A stretch of 64,000 nucleotides of DNA from JAJRVM01 sp041752115 (GTDB taxonomy: Bacteria; Planctomycetota; Planctomycetia; Pirellulales; Pirellulaceae): the NCBI GenBank assembly GCA_041752115.1, contig JBGSHS010000211.1, forward strand, positions 1 to 64,000. The letters are read 5' to 3'. The notes below the pieces were generated by a model that did no database searches, was not told the origin of the DNA, and worked only from the letters and a program-made list of their open reading frames with translations. Position numbers and translations under genes: made by a program. Positions 37,301-44,618 of the stretch are shown here, piece after piece. Position 1 is the first letter of the stretch; each line of letters opens with the position of its first letter.

Positions 37301-37606
37301 GCCAAGAACAGTTGCAGGATGCTTGTGGAGGTGCCTTTCGCGCAATGCCTGCCGCCCGAAGCGATGAACGCAAACTGTCCCACCATGCTACGCGGAGTGA
37401 TCGATCTCGCGTTTCGGGAACGCGACGGATGGGTGATCGTGGACTACAAGACGGACCCGGTGACCACAGAACAACAAGCCGACGTCATTGCCCATTACCA
37501 AGGTCAGGTTGATTTGTATGCGAAGTGCTGGACGTCACTGTTGGAAGAGCCGGTTTCCGAGAAGGGGTTGTTTTTCACTTCCACCGGTGAATATGTCAGC
37601 TTGTGA
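34319..37606 (+). CDS. AddA-like UvrD superfamily helicase-nuclease
   Basis: 1095 residues from ATG 34319 (AGGAA nine bases upstream). A GTG at 34256 overlapping the previous stop is an alternative start and would give tight coupling. SF1A motifs: Walker A AAAGTGKT at about 28-36, AAVTFTRKAAAELRARF (Ia), FIGTIHSFCARLLRE (Ib), LVDEFQDTDPIQ (II, about 358), VGDPKQSIYRFRRADI (III), MNLHKVKGLEAPVVFL (V) and LFYVAATRA (VI). The C-terminus is a PD-(D/E)XK nuclease: HGAAWGTVIHLLLE, RGVIDLAFRER and WVIVDYKTD. This is the complete AddA layout, so the complex has one active helicase and two nucleases. Housekeeping AddAB acts in recombination; the accessory context here leaves a defence role possible. 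Confidence 0.9.
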   Translation: MCNEFIPPDNEQRRRILEDLDSTMIVEAAAGTGKTTSMVGRMVALIRNGKSEIDTIAAVTFTRKAAAELRARFQTSLERAVREATGQEKERLARALGRVERCFIGTIHSFCARLLRERPIEAGVDLAFREMEREEDERLRQDAWSRYVANLFAEDDEVLATLAELGLEIGQLRKSFVDFAQYPDVEYWPAPAVELGDLEAAIVSVMEYSRHMEALIPTFPVDRKTDKLMSKYERVARLVRDRDLHQPADLFEVLTVYNSEHGATQKYWPGGQEQARNEISRWVDFANTTAQPLIRRWLAHRYAIIIPILNDAMKVYDRLRVESGRLNYQDLLLNAARLLCDKPQIRRYFRSRVTHLLVDEFQDTDPIQAQVIMFLTATDPSERCWQRCIPRPGSLFVVGDPKQSIYRFRRADIVTYNQVKQIIAQAGGAEVSLTANFRTLGDLISWENGIFDQAFPPQASQHSPAACSLQVGRQGNCSGDLIGVKVIKIPKEHCSKEASVTYDADFIASYIRHALDSNMTVPRSQKELDRGVPATVNAGDFLIVAWGKKQLAQYARKLQDLGVPCQVTGGSAWKQVRELSLLADCLAAVTDPENPVALISVLRGEMFGVSDAELYAFKRTGGRFSYRTQNIPSGLNESVRQLFEAAFRRLRRYDTWLRRLPPVAAVERIASDLGLPMRALAEQGGNVQAGSIAKAFQMLRAAGSELYCVADVVDRLRGLLDPNTEFDGIPARPYDQPVVRLMNLHKVKGLEAPVVFLADPSGKWNPPVKFHVDRAGVQARGYMAVYEETTKHRSTPLLACPLDWERPSAEEQASIEAKEQAFVEEEKTRLFYVAATRAGTQLVVTQKEQDTRHTNYWEFFAKHVRACEVLSVTGLERGRTADTMLTVGSQDVHTAADNIANRWATVGEATYAVAAAKTVAVTPGGRILLNGNGEHGAAWGTVIHLLLEVAMLTPTVDLHEIARSALLEHNLDTDLVEAALQTVGTVTRSEIWSRAKNSCRMLVEVPFAQCLPPEAMNANCPTMLRGVIDLAFRERDGWVIVDYKTDPVTTEQQADVIAHYQGQVDLYAKCWTSLLEEPVSEKGLFFTSTGEYVSL

Positions 37607-38110
37607 ACGACGAACTACCGAAGAGTTGAGGGCGGTCCGTCAGCAACGCCCGTCTGGCCATGTGTAATCCCATACTCATTTTGAAGGATGGCACGGCCGG
37701 AGTGCACACGATTGCTCCACGCCTCGCGAACGCAACGTCGCAGCAGCTTCTGACCGATCGTTTCGCGTCGCTAGGCGGAGGGGGGCGTTGTTCGTTCAGG
37801 GGTTGCTTGGTGGGGAAGTCCCACTCGGTTGGTTCCGACGTGTGGAAGGAGAACCGGACTCCGACAGAATATTCCATGAGGAGGAAGCTGCAGCGATTCA
37901 CCCCGCAGCGACGCCGTAGCGTGGCTCACAGGCCGCGGCAATGTTCACTTTCTGTTGGCGTACGACAAGCCTTACAGAGGGACATCCGCCGAATCGCCCT
38001 TTTTGCCGATTGAAATGGCCGTCCCAGCAAACAGAATAGCAGAATCCGGCACGTTTTGTGCCAAGATCGGCGTAGTGCGTCTCAACAGAATAGTCGGAGG
38101 TACTCGGCAG
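37607..38110. other. Intergenic region
   Basis: About 500 bases after the AddA-like gene without a supportable frame. The last bases before 38111 contain a good ribosome site for the next gene. No terminator hairpin with T-run is evident. Confidence 0.5.
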
Positions 38111-38707
38111 ATGGCACGTTATCCTTTCCGAGAAGGCAGGAAATATGTCGGTCGATTGCAGGGAGTGCGCGAACGGCCAATTGAGAACAGCAAGTCTAGC
38201 GGCTTTCGGCTATTGCGACTGGAGTTTGAGATTTTCGACCTTCTGGACTCGCAACACACGCTCACTTCCACCGGTCACATTGCGTGTCGCGACATCATTG
38301 CCGGCCCAGGTGTGGACGCGACGCGAGACGCTTCCATAGCCGCGTATGCGGGTGCGTTGCGTTTGCGGAATGCATCTCGGGTGTCTCAGTGGCTGGAGCT
38401 CCCGGGAGGGATGATTTGGGTGTCGATTACGTTCGGAGGTCTCGGTCCACTTGACTTGCGAAATACGTTTAAGGCGATCTTTCCGTTTGACGCGGAAAGC
38501 TGGACTGTCCGGGAATATGGCAGGAGCTTAGACAAGGAATCTGTTTCTGTGTCCGAAGCAGCCGACGATCTTGGGTGCAGCGAAAACACCATCCGTCGCA
38601 AACTTAAACAGTTGGAGTTGGAGTGGGGTGAGAAACTCGTGTGGCGCAGTGGCGGGAACCATCGTCGCATTAGACTTGCCCTGCTCAGGAACTTGTGGCA
38701 GTCATAG
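38111..38707 (+). CDS. Helix-turn-helix protein downstream of the AddAB-like genes
   Basis: 198 residues; ATG 38111 is backed by a full GGAGGT nine bases upstream. The N-terminal 130 residues are alpha/beta without recognised motif (YPFREGRKYVGRLQGVRERP, FRLLRLEFEIFDLLD). The C-terminus is a helix-turn-helix: SVSEAADDLGCSENTIRRKL, then KQLELEWGEKLVWRSGG, much like an AraC/MerR-type or LysR-type DNA-reading helix pair. It could regulate the preceding operon, 500 bases away, or the next genes. The promoter relation cannot be read. Confidence 0.6.
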   Translation: MARYPFREGRKYVGRLQGVRERPIENSKSSGFRLLRLEFEIFDLLDSQHTLTSTGHIACRDIIAGPGVDATRDASIAAYAGALRLRNASRVSQWLELPGGMIWVSITFGGLGPLDLRNTFKAIFPFDAESWTVREYGRSLDKESVSVSEAADDLGCSENTIRRKLKQLELEWGEKLVWRSGGNHRRIRLALLRNLWQS

Positions 38708-38931
38708 CAGTCGATGGGCCACTAATACCACGCTCACAGTCCGAGTGCGACAGTGGTCAGACAGCCCAAAAGCTGCCAAGGAAACTGCCAAACGACATGA
38801 TTCTGCCGTCCGCACGGTACCATCTCCACTGCGGTTGCGTGCGTCAGACTCAAGTCCGTCCCTTGACCAGTATGGTGAATGACATCTAGATCATACCCAG
38901 TTAGCAGACGATTGAGCATATAGAGACCTCT

Positions 38932-39402
38932 ATGGATACCGCCCTGAAAAACGTCCGCGCCTTCCACCGCCATATTGGAGCGACTGTGGGTGAATCTTCC
39001 GCACTGTTGGCGTGTAGAACTGAGTCGGCTGTCGAGATAGCGATCGCGATCCGGGAGTTACTGGCCCGGTGTCAGTCCGTGGCCAACGACAGTAGCAGCC
39101 TCGTATCTCGACTGTGTTTGGACTTGGAGGAACTCGCCGAGTGGGTCGAGGCTCATGCTGCCAACGATCTCGTTGCCGCCGCAGATGCCTGGGGTGATCG
39201 CATGTACGTGTTGCTGGGCGATGCAGTAGTGGCCGGACTGCCGGTGGGCGCCATTTTTGACGAAATCCATCGGTCCAACATGAGCAAGACGGCAGCTCAG
39301 GCTGGACGCCTGGGAAAGGGAACAAAGACGGTCGCTTTTCAGCGGCCCAGACTGCAAGAGATACTCCTCTCCAACACCGGGGGATGGAAGGACAGCAAGT
39401 AG
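38932..39402 (+). CDS. MazG/HisE-like all-alpha NTP pyrophosphohydrolase
   Basis: 156 residues. FHRHIGATVG at the start, the metal-binding acids Glu66/Glu67/Glu70 in LDLEELAEWVEAHAAND and Asp85/Asp89 in AADAWGDRMYVLLGDAVV match the all-alpha NTP-PPase pattern ExxE...DxxxD. FDEIHRSNMSKT is the typical C-terminal box of the phosphoribosyl-ATP-pyrophosphohydrolase-like subfamily. Such enzymes hydrolyse NTPs, often as house-cleaning or phage-linked nucleotide depletion enzymes. The ribosome site before ATG 38932 is weak. Tail residues after 125 are polar. Confidence 0.75.
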   Translation: MDTALKNVRAFHRHIGATVGESSALLACRTESAVEIAIAIRELLARCQSVANDSSSLVSRLCLDLEELAEWVEAHAANDLVAAADAWGDRMYVLLGDAVVAGLPVGAIFDEIHRSNMSKTAAQAGRLGKGTKTVAFQRPRLQEILLSNTGGWKDSK

Positions 39403-39473
39403 CGAGGTCGTTTACCCGGCTGTTCACAATGGTCACGATAGCGGGCAGCCACGTTTGCCGACGATTCTGTCCA

Positions 39474-39502
39474 CGATCTGACAGTTCGCGATCTGACAGT
39501 TC
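39474..39502 (+). repeat. 15-bp direct repeat CGATCTGACAGTTCG
   Basis: Two adjacent copies of CGATCTGACAGTTC stand 200 bases upstream of the gene at 39704. They could be a regulator's direct-repeat site or a small tandem duplication. Confidence 0.5.
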
Positions 39503-39703
39503 CACCTCGAACCGTTGAGCCCAGAGACCTCCCTGACGATTCAGGTGCCCCCCTGGGACAGCCTTTTCGGAAATTGGAGGCTGGGCGCGTTAACGCGGTG
39601 CGATCGTGTGCCACATGTGATGGAGCGACGTCTATTGCCCATGCTGCCAACAAGTAACGTCCGACCTACGCACAATTCCCAGAATCTCAAGAGATCATCT
39701 CCG

Positions 39704-40075
39704 ATGAATGTACCTCACGTCGGAATCTGGTGGGACAACGGCAAGACCATCGTGGTTTGCAGCCACCCCTACACAGAAAACGTAACTCGCTCCAGAACGC
39801 TGCTGGACTCGAATCTTGCCCACGTGGAACAGTGGCCCTCCGTAGCAAAGCAATTGGGGCAGCGTGCCACCGACGAGTACTTCACCGTACCACGCGGTCG
39901 CGTTGTCATGGACTTGAACTCGATGACGGGCATTATCCTTCATGGGAATGCGACCACACGTCGACGACTGGAAATGATCGCTCGCCGGTTTCGGTTGCGG
40001 AACTGGAGATCGGAATTCGACCACCACTACCTGACCGGCGAGGCTGCGGATCGATTGTTCGAGGAGGACGAATGA
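39704..40075 (+). CDS. Conserved hypothetical protein
   Basis: 123 residues from ATG 39704 (AGAG upstream). It opens with VGIWWDNGKTIVVCSHPYTE, a strand-turn-strand, then SNLAHVEQWPSVAKQLGQ, EYFTVPRGRVVMDLNSMTG and HGNATTRRRLEMIARRF, ending in an acidic FEEDE tail. The pattern recalls a family of about 120-residue proteins in planctomycetes and other environmental bacteria, often near mobile or defence genes. I do not know its function. There is no signal peptide; cytoplasmic. Confidence 0.65.
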   Translation: MNVPHVGIWWDNGKTIVVCSHPYTENVTRSRTLLDSNLAHVEQWPSVAKQLGQRATDEYFTVPRGRVVMDLNSMTGIILHGNATTRRRLEMIARRFRLRNWRSEFDHHYLTGEAADRLFEEDE

Positions 40076-40220
40076 ACGGCGTTGGCTTCACAAGTGACGC
40101 ACAACACGACAGCTCTCAGCCCGCGAACACGGTTGACCTGAATAGAAACGCCAGGCAACCGTGACGCGAAATCGACAATCGCTGCTCACATTGCTGAGAA
40201 CAACTGACTGGGAAACTGGG

Positions 40221-40487
40221 TCATCGTCCCGAGCTGAACGGGGCCCCCTGCTCATCTACCTGCCACAATTGATGGCTCTCAACATTCATCGCAGTAAGAT
40301 AACCGCCGAATCCACATCCCGTATCAAGGCAGACAAGATACCCGAGATCCAGAACCTGTCCATGTGGTTGAGGAGTATGTCCCATCATCCTCTCCCCCTC
40401 GGACACAACATCCTCGACAGTCTGTAGAAACCGAATTCCCTCGAACGCCGGGACCGGTACTGGCGGCTTTGCTACCTGGCGATCCAA
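40221..40487 (-). pseudogene. C-terminal fragment of a metallophosphatase (PPP-like)
   Basis: GHTPQPHGQVLDLGYLVC and LDTGCGFGGYLTAMNVES are the last conserved boxes of planctomycete serine/threonine-phosphatase-like metallophosphoesterases (GH...H metal box and the 'DTGC' strand). The N-terminal DxH, GDxxDRG and GNHD boxes are absent upstream. The fragment occupies about 85 residues. Confidence 0.65.
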
Positions 40488-40502
40488 ACCGAGGCGACGT
40501 AC

Positions 40503-40709
40503 CTATTGCCTCGTGCATTGACGATTTCTCTCATCCGCGTGCCACCGAATAGACCTTCGTGCGCACGAAGAAATACTGACGTGGTAATCGTCGGGATAGT
40601 CCAGCAGGTAGTTGAGGTACCTTGGGCAGTTCTCGGTACCGGCGAAGTCCAGGTAAATGCCGGGGTCGAATGGGTCGTATGGCTTCGAGGGCGTCCGCCT
40701 GCTCCGCAA
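40503..40709 (-). pseudogene. Fragment of a YDPF...YLDFA-type planctomycete protein
   Basis: PYDPFDPGIYLDFAGTENCP followed by a helical 15 residues matches the opening of a planctomycete hypothetical family that continues 'FANKYGLLG'. Here that continuation is lost after LLDYPDDY. It sits directly upstream of the phosphatase fragment, so this small area is a patchwork of gene pieces. Confidence 0.35.
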
Positions 40710-40847
40710 TCATGATATTTCGGGGCTGATGCAGCCACAACTGGGGGGCCTGCGACTTGGAGGGTCATTGCCCATCCATAGTGCGTGACGTAGGGTTGCC
40801 GAGAGAAAGCACGCTCCCGCTCTCGCCTCAACACGAAAGGTACCGAT

Positions 40848-41345
40848 ATGAAGTCCGTCGCCTGTGTTCTGGTCGTCGCAGTTATGGCAACCGCATCGTG
40901 GGCAGCCGAGGAAACGAAGCTCGCCTTCGACACCTATTCCGGTTACTTCGTGTCGAACAAGTTCGAACCGGACGCGGACGCATCCTTCGTCGTCATCAAG
41001 GACCAAGCCGAATTCGATGAGGTCTTCGGCGTGGCGATGGTCATGGACGACAAGTCGCACCGACTGCCCGATGAGCCGTTTAAGTCGAACATGGTTGTGG
41101 CGGCCATCAAGCGGGGAAAGGCGAACGTCGATTACAGGGTAGAGAGCGTGAGCATCGAAAAGGGTGTGGTCCAGTTGAAATACACCGTCACGTCGGAAGC
41201 CACGCCAGAGACGACCTACGCCTGCCCGCTGATCGTCTCCATTCCCAAGGGCAACTACAAAGCCGTCGTGTTCATTGAGGATGGAAAGCAGGTCAAAAAA
41301 GTGAAACTCGGCGGAAAGAAGAAGAAGCAACTGGAGCGTGAATAA
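40848..41345 (+). CDS. Small secreted protein
   Basis: 165 residues, ATG 40848 with GAAAGG nine bases upstream. A clear Sec signal peptide (MKSVACVLVVAVMATASWA-A) precedes a beta-rich domain with FVVIKDQAEFDEVFGVAMVM, ESVSIEKGVVQLKYTVTSEA and a Lys-rich C-terminus (KLGGKKKKQLERE). The middle part resembles PrcB-like protease-complex subunit domains (strand-helix-strand with 'D-x-x-E-F-x-x-x-F'), weakly. Exported; function unknown. Confidence 0.7.
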   Translation: MKSVACVLVVAVMATASWAAEETKLAFDTYSGYFVSNKFEPDADASFVVIKDQAEFDEVFGVAMVMDDKSHRLPDEPFKSNMVVAAIKRGKANVDYRVESVSIEKGVVQLKYTVTSEATPETTYACPLIVSIPKGNYKAVVFIEDGKQVKKVKLGGKKKKQLERE

Positions 41346-41428
41346 CATCGTGGTTTGACTCGGTTCAATAAGTCGCACGACCTCGTCATCGCCTCAGTAC
41401 TGGAACAAGTGAACACACTCCCTGTCGT

Positions 41429-42436
41429 TCAACGTCCCGTCATTTGTTCGAGCTTCTCGGGATAACGTGCCCCTTGCACCGTAATCTCTGATGCAGCGAG
41501 GTCGATGTCACACAGTTCATCCGGCGTGAGTACGATGTTGACGGCTCCGAGGTTTTCCTCCAGACGATGCAGCTTGGTGGTGCCGGGAATGGGGACGATC
41601 CACGGCTTCTGAGCCAGCAGCCATGCGAGTGCGATCTGGGCGGGTGTCGCACTCTTCTCTACTGCAATGTTGCCGAGCAAAGTGATGAGGGTCTGATTCG
41701 CCTTGAGAGCCTCGGGGGTGAACCGGGGCAACACGTTGCGGAAGTCAGAACTATCGAACGTCGTATGTTCATCGATCTTCCCAGTGAGAAACCCCCTGCC
41801 CAATGGACTGTACGGCACCAAGCCAATCCCCAGTTCTTCGAGGGTCGGTAACACATCCTTCTCCGGAGTTCTCGTCCACAGCGAGTATTCACTCTGGAGA
41901 GCTGTAACCGGCTGAACGGCATGTGCTCGTCGGATGGTCTGGACTCCCGCTTCCGACAGACCAAAATGGCGGACCTTGCCCTGCTCGATCAGTTCCTTGA
42001 CCGCTCCTGCCACGTCTTCGATGGGGACGTTGGGATCAACGCGGTGCTGATACAGCAGATCGATAGTCTCGACTTGGAGTCGCTGGAGCGAACCTTCGAC
42101 GGCCTGTTTGATGTGCTCCGGTCGGCTGTTGAGTCCCGGTGACCCCTTGGTGCCACGGATGTCGAAACCAGGGCTTATGTCAAACCCGAACTTGGTGCCG
42201 AGCACGACTTGCTTGCGGAAGGGAGCGAGGGCTGTACCTACCAACTCTTCATTGCTGAACGGGCCGTAGACCTCGGCGGTGTCAAAGAAGGTGATGCCTC
42301 GTTCCACAGCAGCCCTCAGTAGCGTGGTCATTTCCTGTATGTCTTTGGGCGGACCATAGGAAAAGCTCATTCCCATGCAGCCCAATCCGAGAGCCGAGAC
42401 TTCCAGATTGCTCGTGCCGAGTTTACGTGTCTGCAT
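41429..42436 (-). CDS. Aldo/keto reductase
   Basis: 335 residues from ATG 42436 with AAAGGGAA ten bases upstream. TIM-barrel AKR family with the complete tetrad Asp52 and Tyr57 (FFDTAEVYGPFSNEELVG), Lys82 (LGTKFGF) and His131 (LLYQHRVDPN). YSPLGRGFLTG and PIPGTTKLHRLEENL are the later family boxes, the latter binding NADPH. It is closest in style to the YajO/AKR11-13 group. It reduces aldehydes or ketones; physiological substrate unknown. Lone gene, convergent with the secreted-protein gene. Confidence 0.9.
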   Translation of the reverse strand: MQTRKLGTSNLEVSALGLGCMGMSFSYGPPKDIQEMTTLLRAAVERGITFFDTAEVYGPFSNEELVGTALAPFRKQVVLGTKFGFDISPGFDIRGTKGSPGLNSRPEHIKQAVEGSLQRLQVETIDLLYQHRVDPNVPIEDVAGAVKELIEQGKVRHFGLSEAGVQTIRRAHAVQPVTALQSEYSLWTRTPEKDVLPTLEELGIGLVPYSPLGRGFLTGKIDEHTTFDSSDFRNVLPRFTPEALKANQTLITLLGNIAVEKSATPAQIALAWLLAQKPWIVPIPGTTKLHRLEENLGAVNIVLTPDELCDIDLAASEITVQGARYPEKLEQMTGR

Positions 42437-42843
42437 CGGCGTGTTCCCTTTGTGTGAAATTGGCTACTCGGATTTGAGCGGGGACATGTCAATGGAGCAG
42501 CGGTACCTGTAACCGCCCCCCATTGTGTCCACTCACGTATCGTATGTCCATCCGACCCCAGCAATGACTGACAGTCCGAACGCCCCCTCCTTCAACCCAG
42601 ATGTGTAGAATCGAAGCCGCGACGAATTCGTTCATCCGAAATGTGCTGCGAAGGAGATTGTACCATGAAGAGAGTGTGCCCACTTCTGGTGGTGGCTGCC
42701 CGCCGCACTCACTGGAAGCTGACGGAGAAGCGGCATGAAAGAACTGACGAGCGATTTGCCGATGCCCACGGGGGAGCGGCAACGACGAGTGACGAAGTGA
42801 TTGATCTGCTTGTCTCCAGCATGTGCAATGGGGCGATTCGCTG
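42437..42843. other. Gene-free stretch
   Basis: No supportable gene. It includes the promoter side of the aldo/keto reductase and, from 42641, a 67-codon frame that overlaps the next start by one base but has no homology or normal composition. Confidence 0.45.
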
Positions 42844-43062
42844 ATGACCTGGATGGACTGGTACAACAGCTTGGTGAAACCGAGTTGGACGTCCGCACCG
42901 GCGACCATCGGACTGATCTGGCAAATCCTCTACCCGATCATCCTGGTGACGTTCGGTTTCGTGTTCGTGCGGACGATCCGACGAAAAATCCGGTGGATCG
43001 TGGTTCTGCCGTTCGAGCGGATGACGGGACGGATCAATCGGGCGAAGCACGACATGACCTGA
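42844..43062 (+). pseudogene. Truncated TspO/MBR-family protein
   Basis: The frame starts MTWMDWYNSLVKPSWTSAPA, typical of bacterial TspO-like tryptophan-rich sensory proteins, followed by the first transmembrane helix (IGLIWQILYPIILVTFGFVF). The sequence then leaves the family after IRWIVVLPF, where it should continue as '-AINLVANL' with four more helices, and ends 20 residues later. TspO proteins have five helices and about 150 residues, so this one is cut to one. Confidence 0.6.
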
Positions 43063-43320
43063 GCCGAGGCACATCTGGTAGAACAGCGGACCACATAACA
43101 ACTCCCTACATTGGGTTGGCCTCCGGCACACGACCGGCTGTTGCTGTCGTGTGAGGATGCTTTGCCTGATTGGTGACCAAGAACGGAGGGAAACCAAGCC
43201 TCCTTCCCGAGATTTCTGGCTCGGGGCCCAGTGCCTCCCTGTCGGTAATGGGTGTCATCCGACGTTATCTGGGGGATGAGACTCAAGTTCGCCCCGGCAA
43301 TGCATGCGAGATCAGTAACG

Positions 43321-44082
43321 ATGACCACGAGCGACAAGTCCGTCGAGCAACGGGCCGGGAGATTGGCGATGACGAGCGGCACGTCGATGAAACGGGTCTT
43401 CCTGCAATCGGTCATTGCCACCCTGGTACTTACCGCCCTGGTCGGAATTTATGTCTTCCTCTTTGGCACCTTCGGAGAGACGGAGGCCAAGATCCTCGGC
43501 ACCACCTTGGCTATCTGCTACTTCAGCACGACATCACTGGCGTGTTCCGCAGCTTTCGAGAAGAAGCGTCATCCGGCCTTGTCGTTGCCGGGACTTGCCT
43601 TGGGTGTGCTGGGACTCGTTTTCTTCATCCCGAGCATCTGGGCCGAGTGGTTCGACACTGAGGCGGTTGGCAAGGCGATGGTCATCATTGGAGTGTTGTC
43701 GTTCTCGCTGGCCCAAGCCTGTCTCCTGTCGCTCGTTCCTTTGCAGCGGCGTCATGCCTGGGTCTTCTACGCCGCCGTAGCATTGATCTTGGCCCTGGCG
43801 GCGACCATCTCGGGCATCATCATCGTCGAACCGCACGACAAGGATCTGATCGTGCGGGTTATCGGCGTTTTGGCGATACTTGATGGTTGCTTCTCTCTTT
43901 GCGTTCCCATACTGCACCGACTTGGCGGGAGAGAGGCGACGGAGATTACCACGCAGACTTATAACCAGATTGAACTTGTTTGCCCGCGATGTGGCGAACG
44001 GGGTACTTATGCCACCGGCAAGATAAGTTGCCTCAAGTGTTCGCTTCGCTTCCGAATAGAAATCGGTGACGAGGGACGATGA
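43321..44082 (+). CDS. Multi-pass membrane protein with C-terminal zinc ribbon
   Basis: 253 residues from ATG 43321; ATG 43387 is an alternative with the first helix immediately behind. Six to seven hydrophobic helices span about residues 25-205 (VFLQSVIATLVLTALVGIYV to IGVLAILDGCFSLCVPIL). The C-terminal cytoplasmic tail holds a zinc ribbon, LVCPRCGERGTYATGKISC-LKC (two CxxC pairs, about 220-245). The family is unknown to me; planctomycete membrane proteins with ribbon tails are common. The next small membrane gene is 83 bases downstream. Confidence 0.65.
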   Translation: MTTSDKSVEQRAGRLAMTSGTSMKRVFLQSVIATLVLTALVGIYVFLFGTFGETEAKILGTTLAICYFSTTSLACSAAFEKKRHPALSLPGLALGVLGLVFFIPSIWAEWFDTEAVGKAMVIIGVLSFSLAQACLLSLVPLQRRHAWVFYAAVALILALAATISGIIIVEPHDKDLIVRVIGVLAILDGCFSLCVPILHRLGGREATEITTQTYNQIELVCPRCGERGTYATGKISCLKCSLRFRIEIGDEGR

Positions 44083-44165
44083 AGAAGCCTGGGGGACGAA
44101 CGTGTCCTACATCATGGTGGACCTTGAGTCGCACAGCCCTTTCCCGATGACGATCCGAGGCAACC

Positions 44166-44552
44166 ATGAGAGTATTCGAAAACAACTTCAGCCGGTTGCA
44201 CCTTGTGGACTTCCTCTTAATCTGGACTTGCTTCACTGGCTGGACGTATTGGATCGCAGAGCACGGAATCGACCAATACGACCATACTCGGCTCGTTGTT
44301 CTTACCACGTGTGGGACGATTCTCGGCCCGATGACGGGAGCCATCAGCAGGAATTGCCAAAGCTGCTGCCTCGCATTTTCGCTGCCCCTATTACTCTACT
44401 GCGGGGCGTTTCTGACACTGGGGACGATACCGTCATTAGTGCGATTGCCATTTGTCACCGGGGCGTCCGCACTGCGGATGGCGGCTTGGAGCGTTGGTCT
44501 TCTCGGCTGGTTCTTGGGTGGAATCGTCTCTTTTGCACATGCCCTTTGCTGA
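44166..44552 (+). CDS. Small four-helix membrane protein
   Basis: 128 residues, ATG 44166 with GAGG nine bases upstream. Four hydrophobic stretches: about 11-31, 42-62, 68-90 and 104-125 (RMAAWSVGLLGWFLGGIVSF). Short loops with no charged motif. It probably forms a pair with the upstream ribbon membrane protein, but this is only from spacing and orientation. No family recognised. Confidence 0.55.
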   Translation: MRVFENNFSRLHLVDFLLIWTCFTGWTYWIAEHGIDQYDHTRLVVLTTCGTILGPMTGAISRNCQSCCLAFSLPLLLYCGAFLTLGTIPSLVRLPFVTGASALRMAAWSVGLLGWFLGGIVSFAHALC

Positions 44553-44618
44553 GACCCTGGAATAATTGCGAAGTCGCTCCCAGTTGGCGAGTTCGGCATG
44601 GACGAAATGGAGGGCTGG

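Noticed and set aside
42641..42844. Small gene overlapping the TspO-like start
   Set aside because: Although the ATGA overlap looks like coupling, the product is basic and unstructured and has no homology that I can see.
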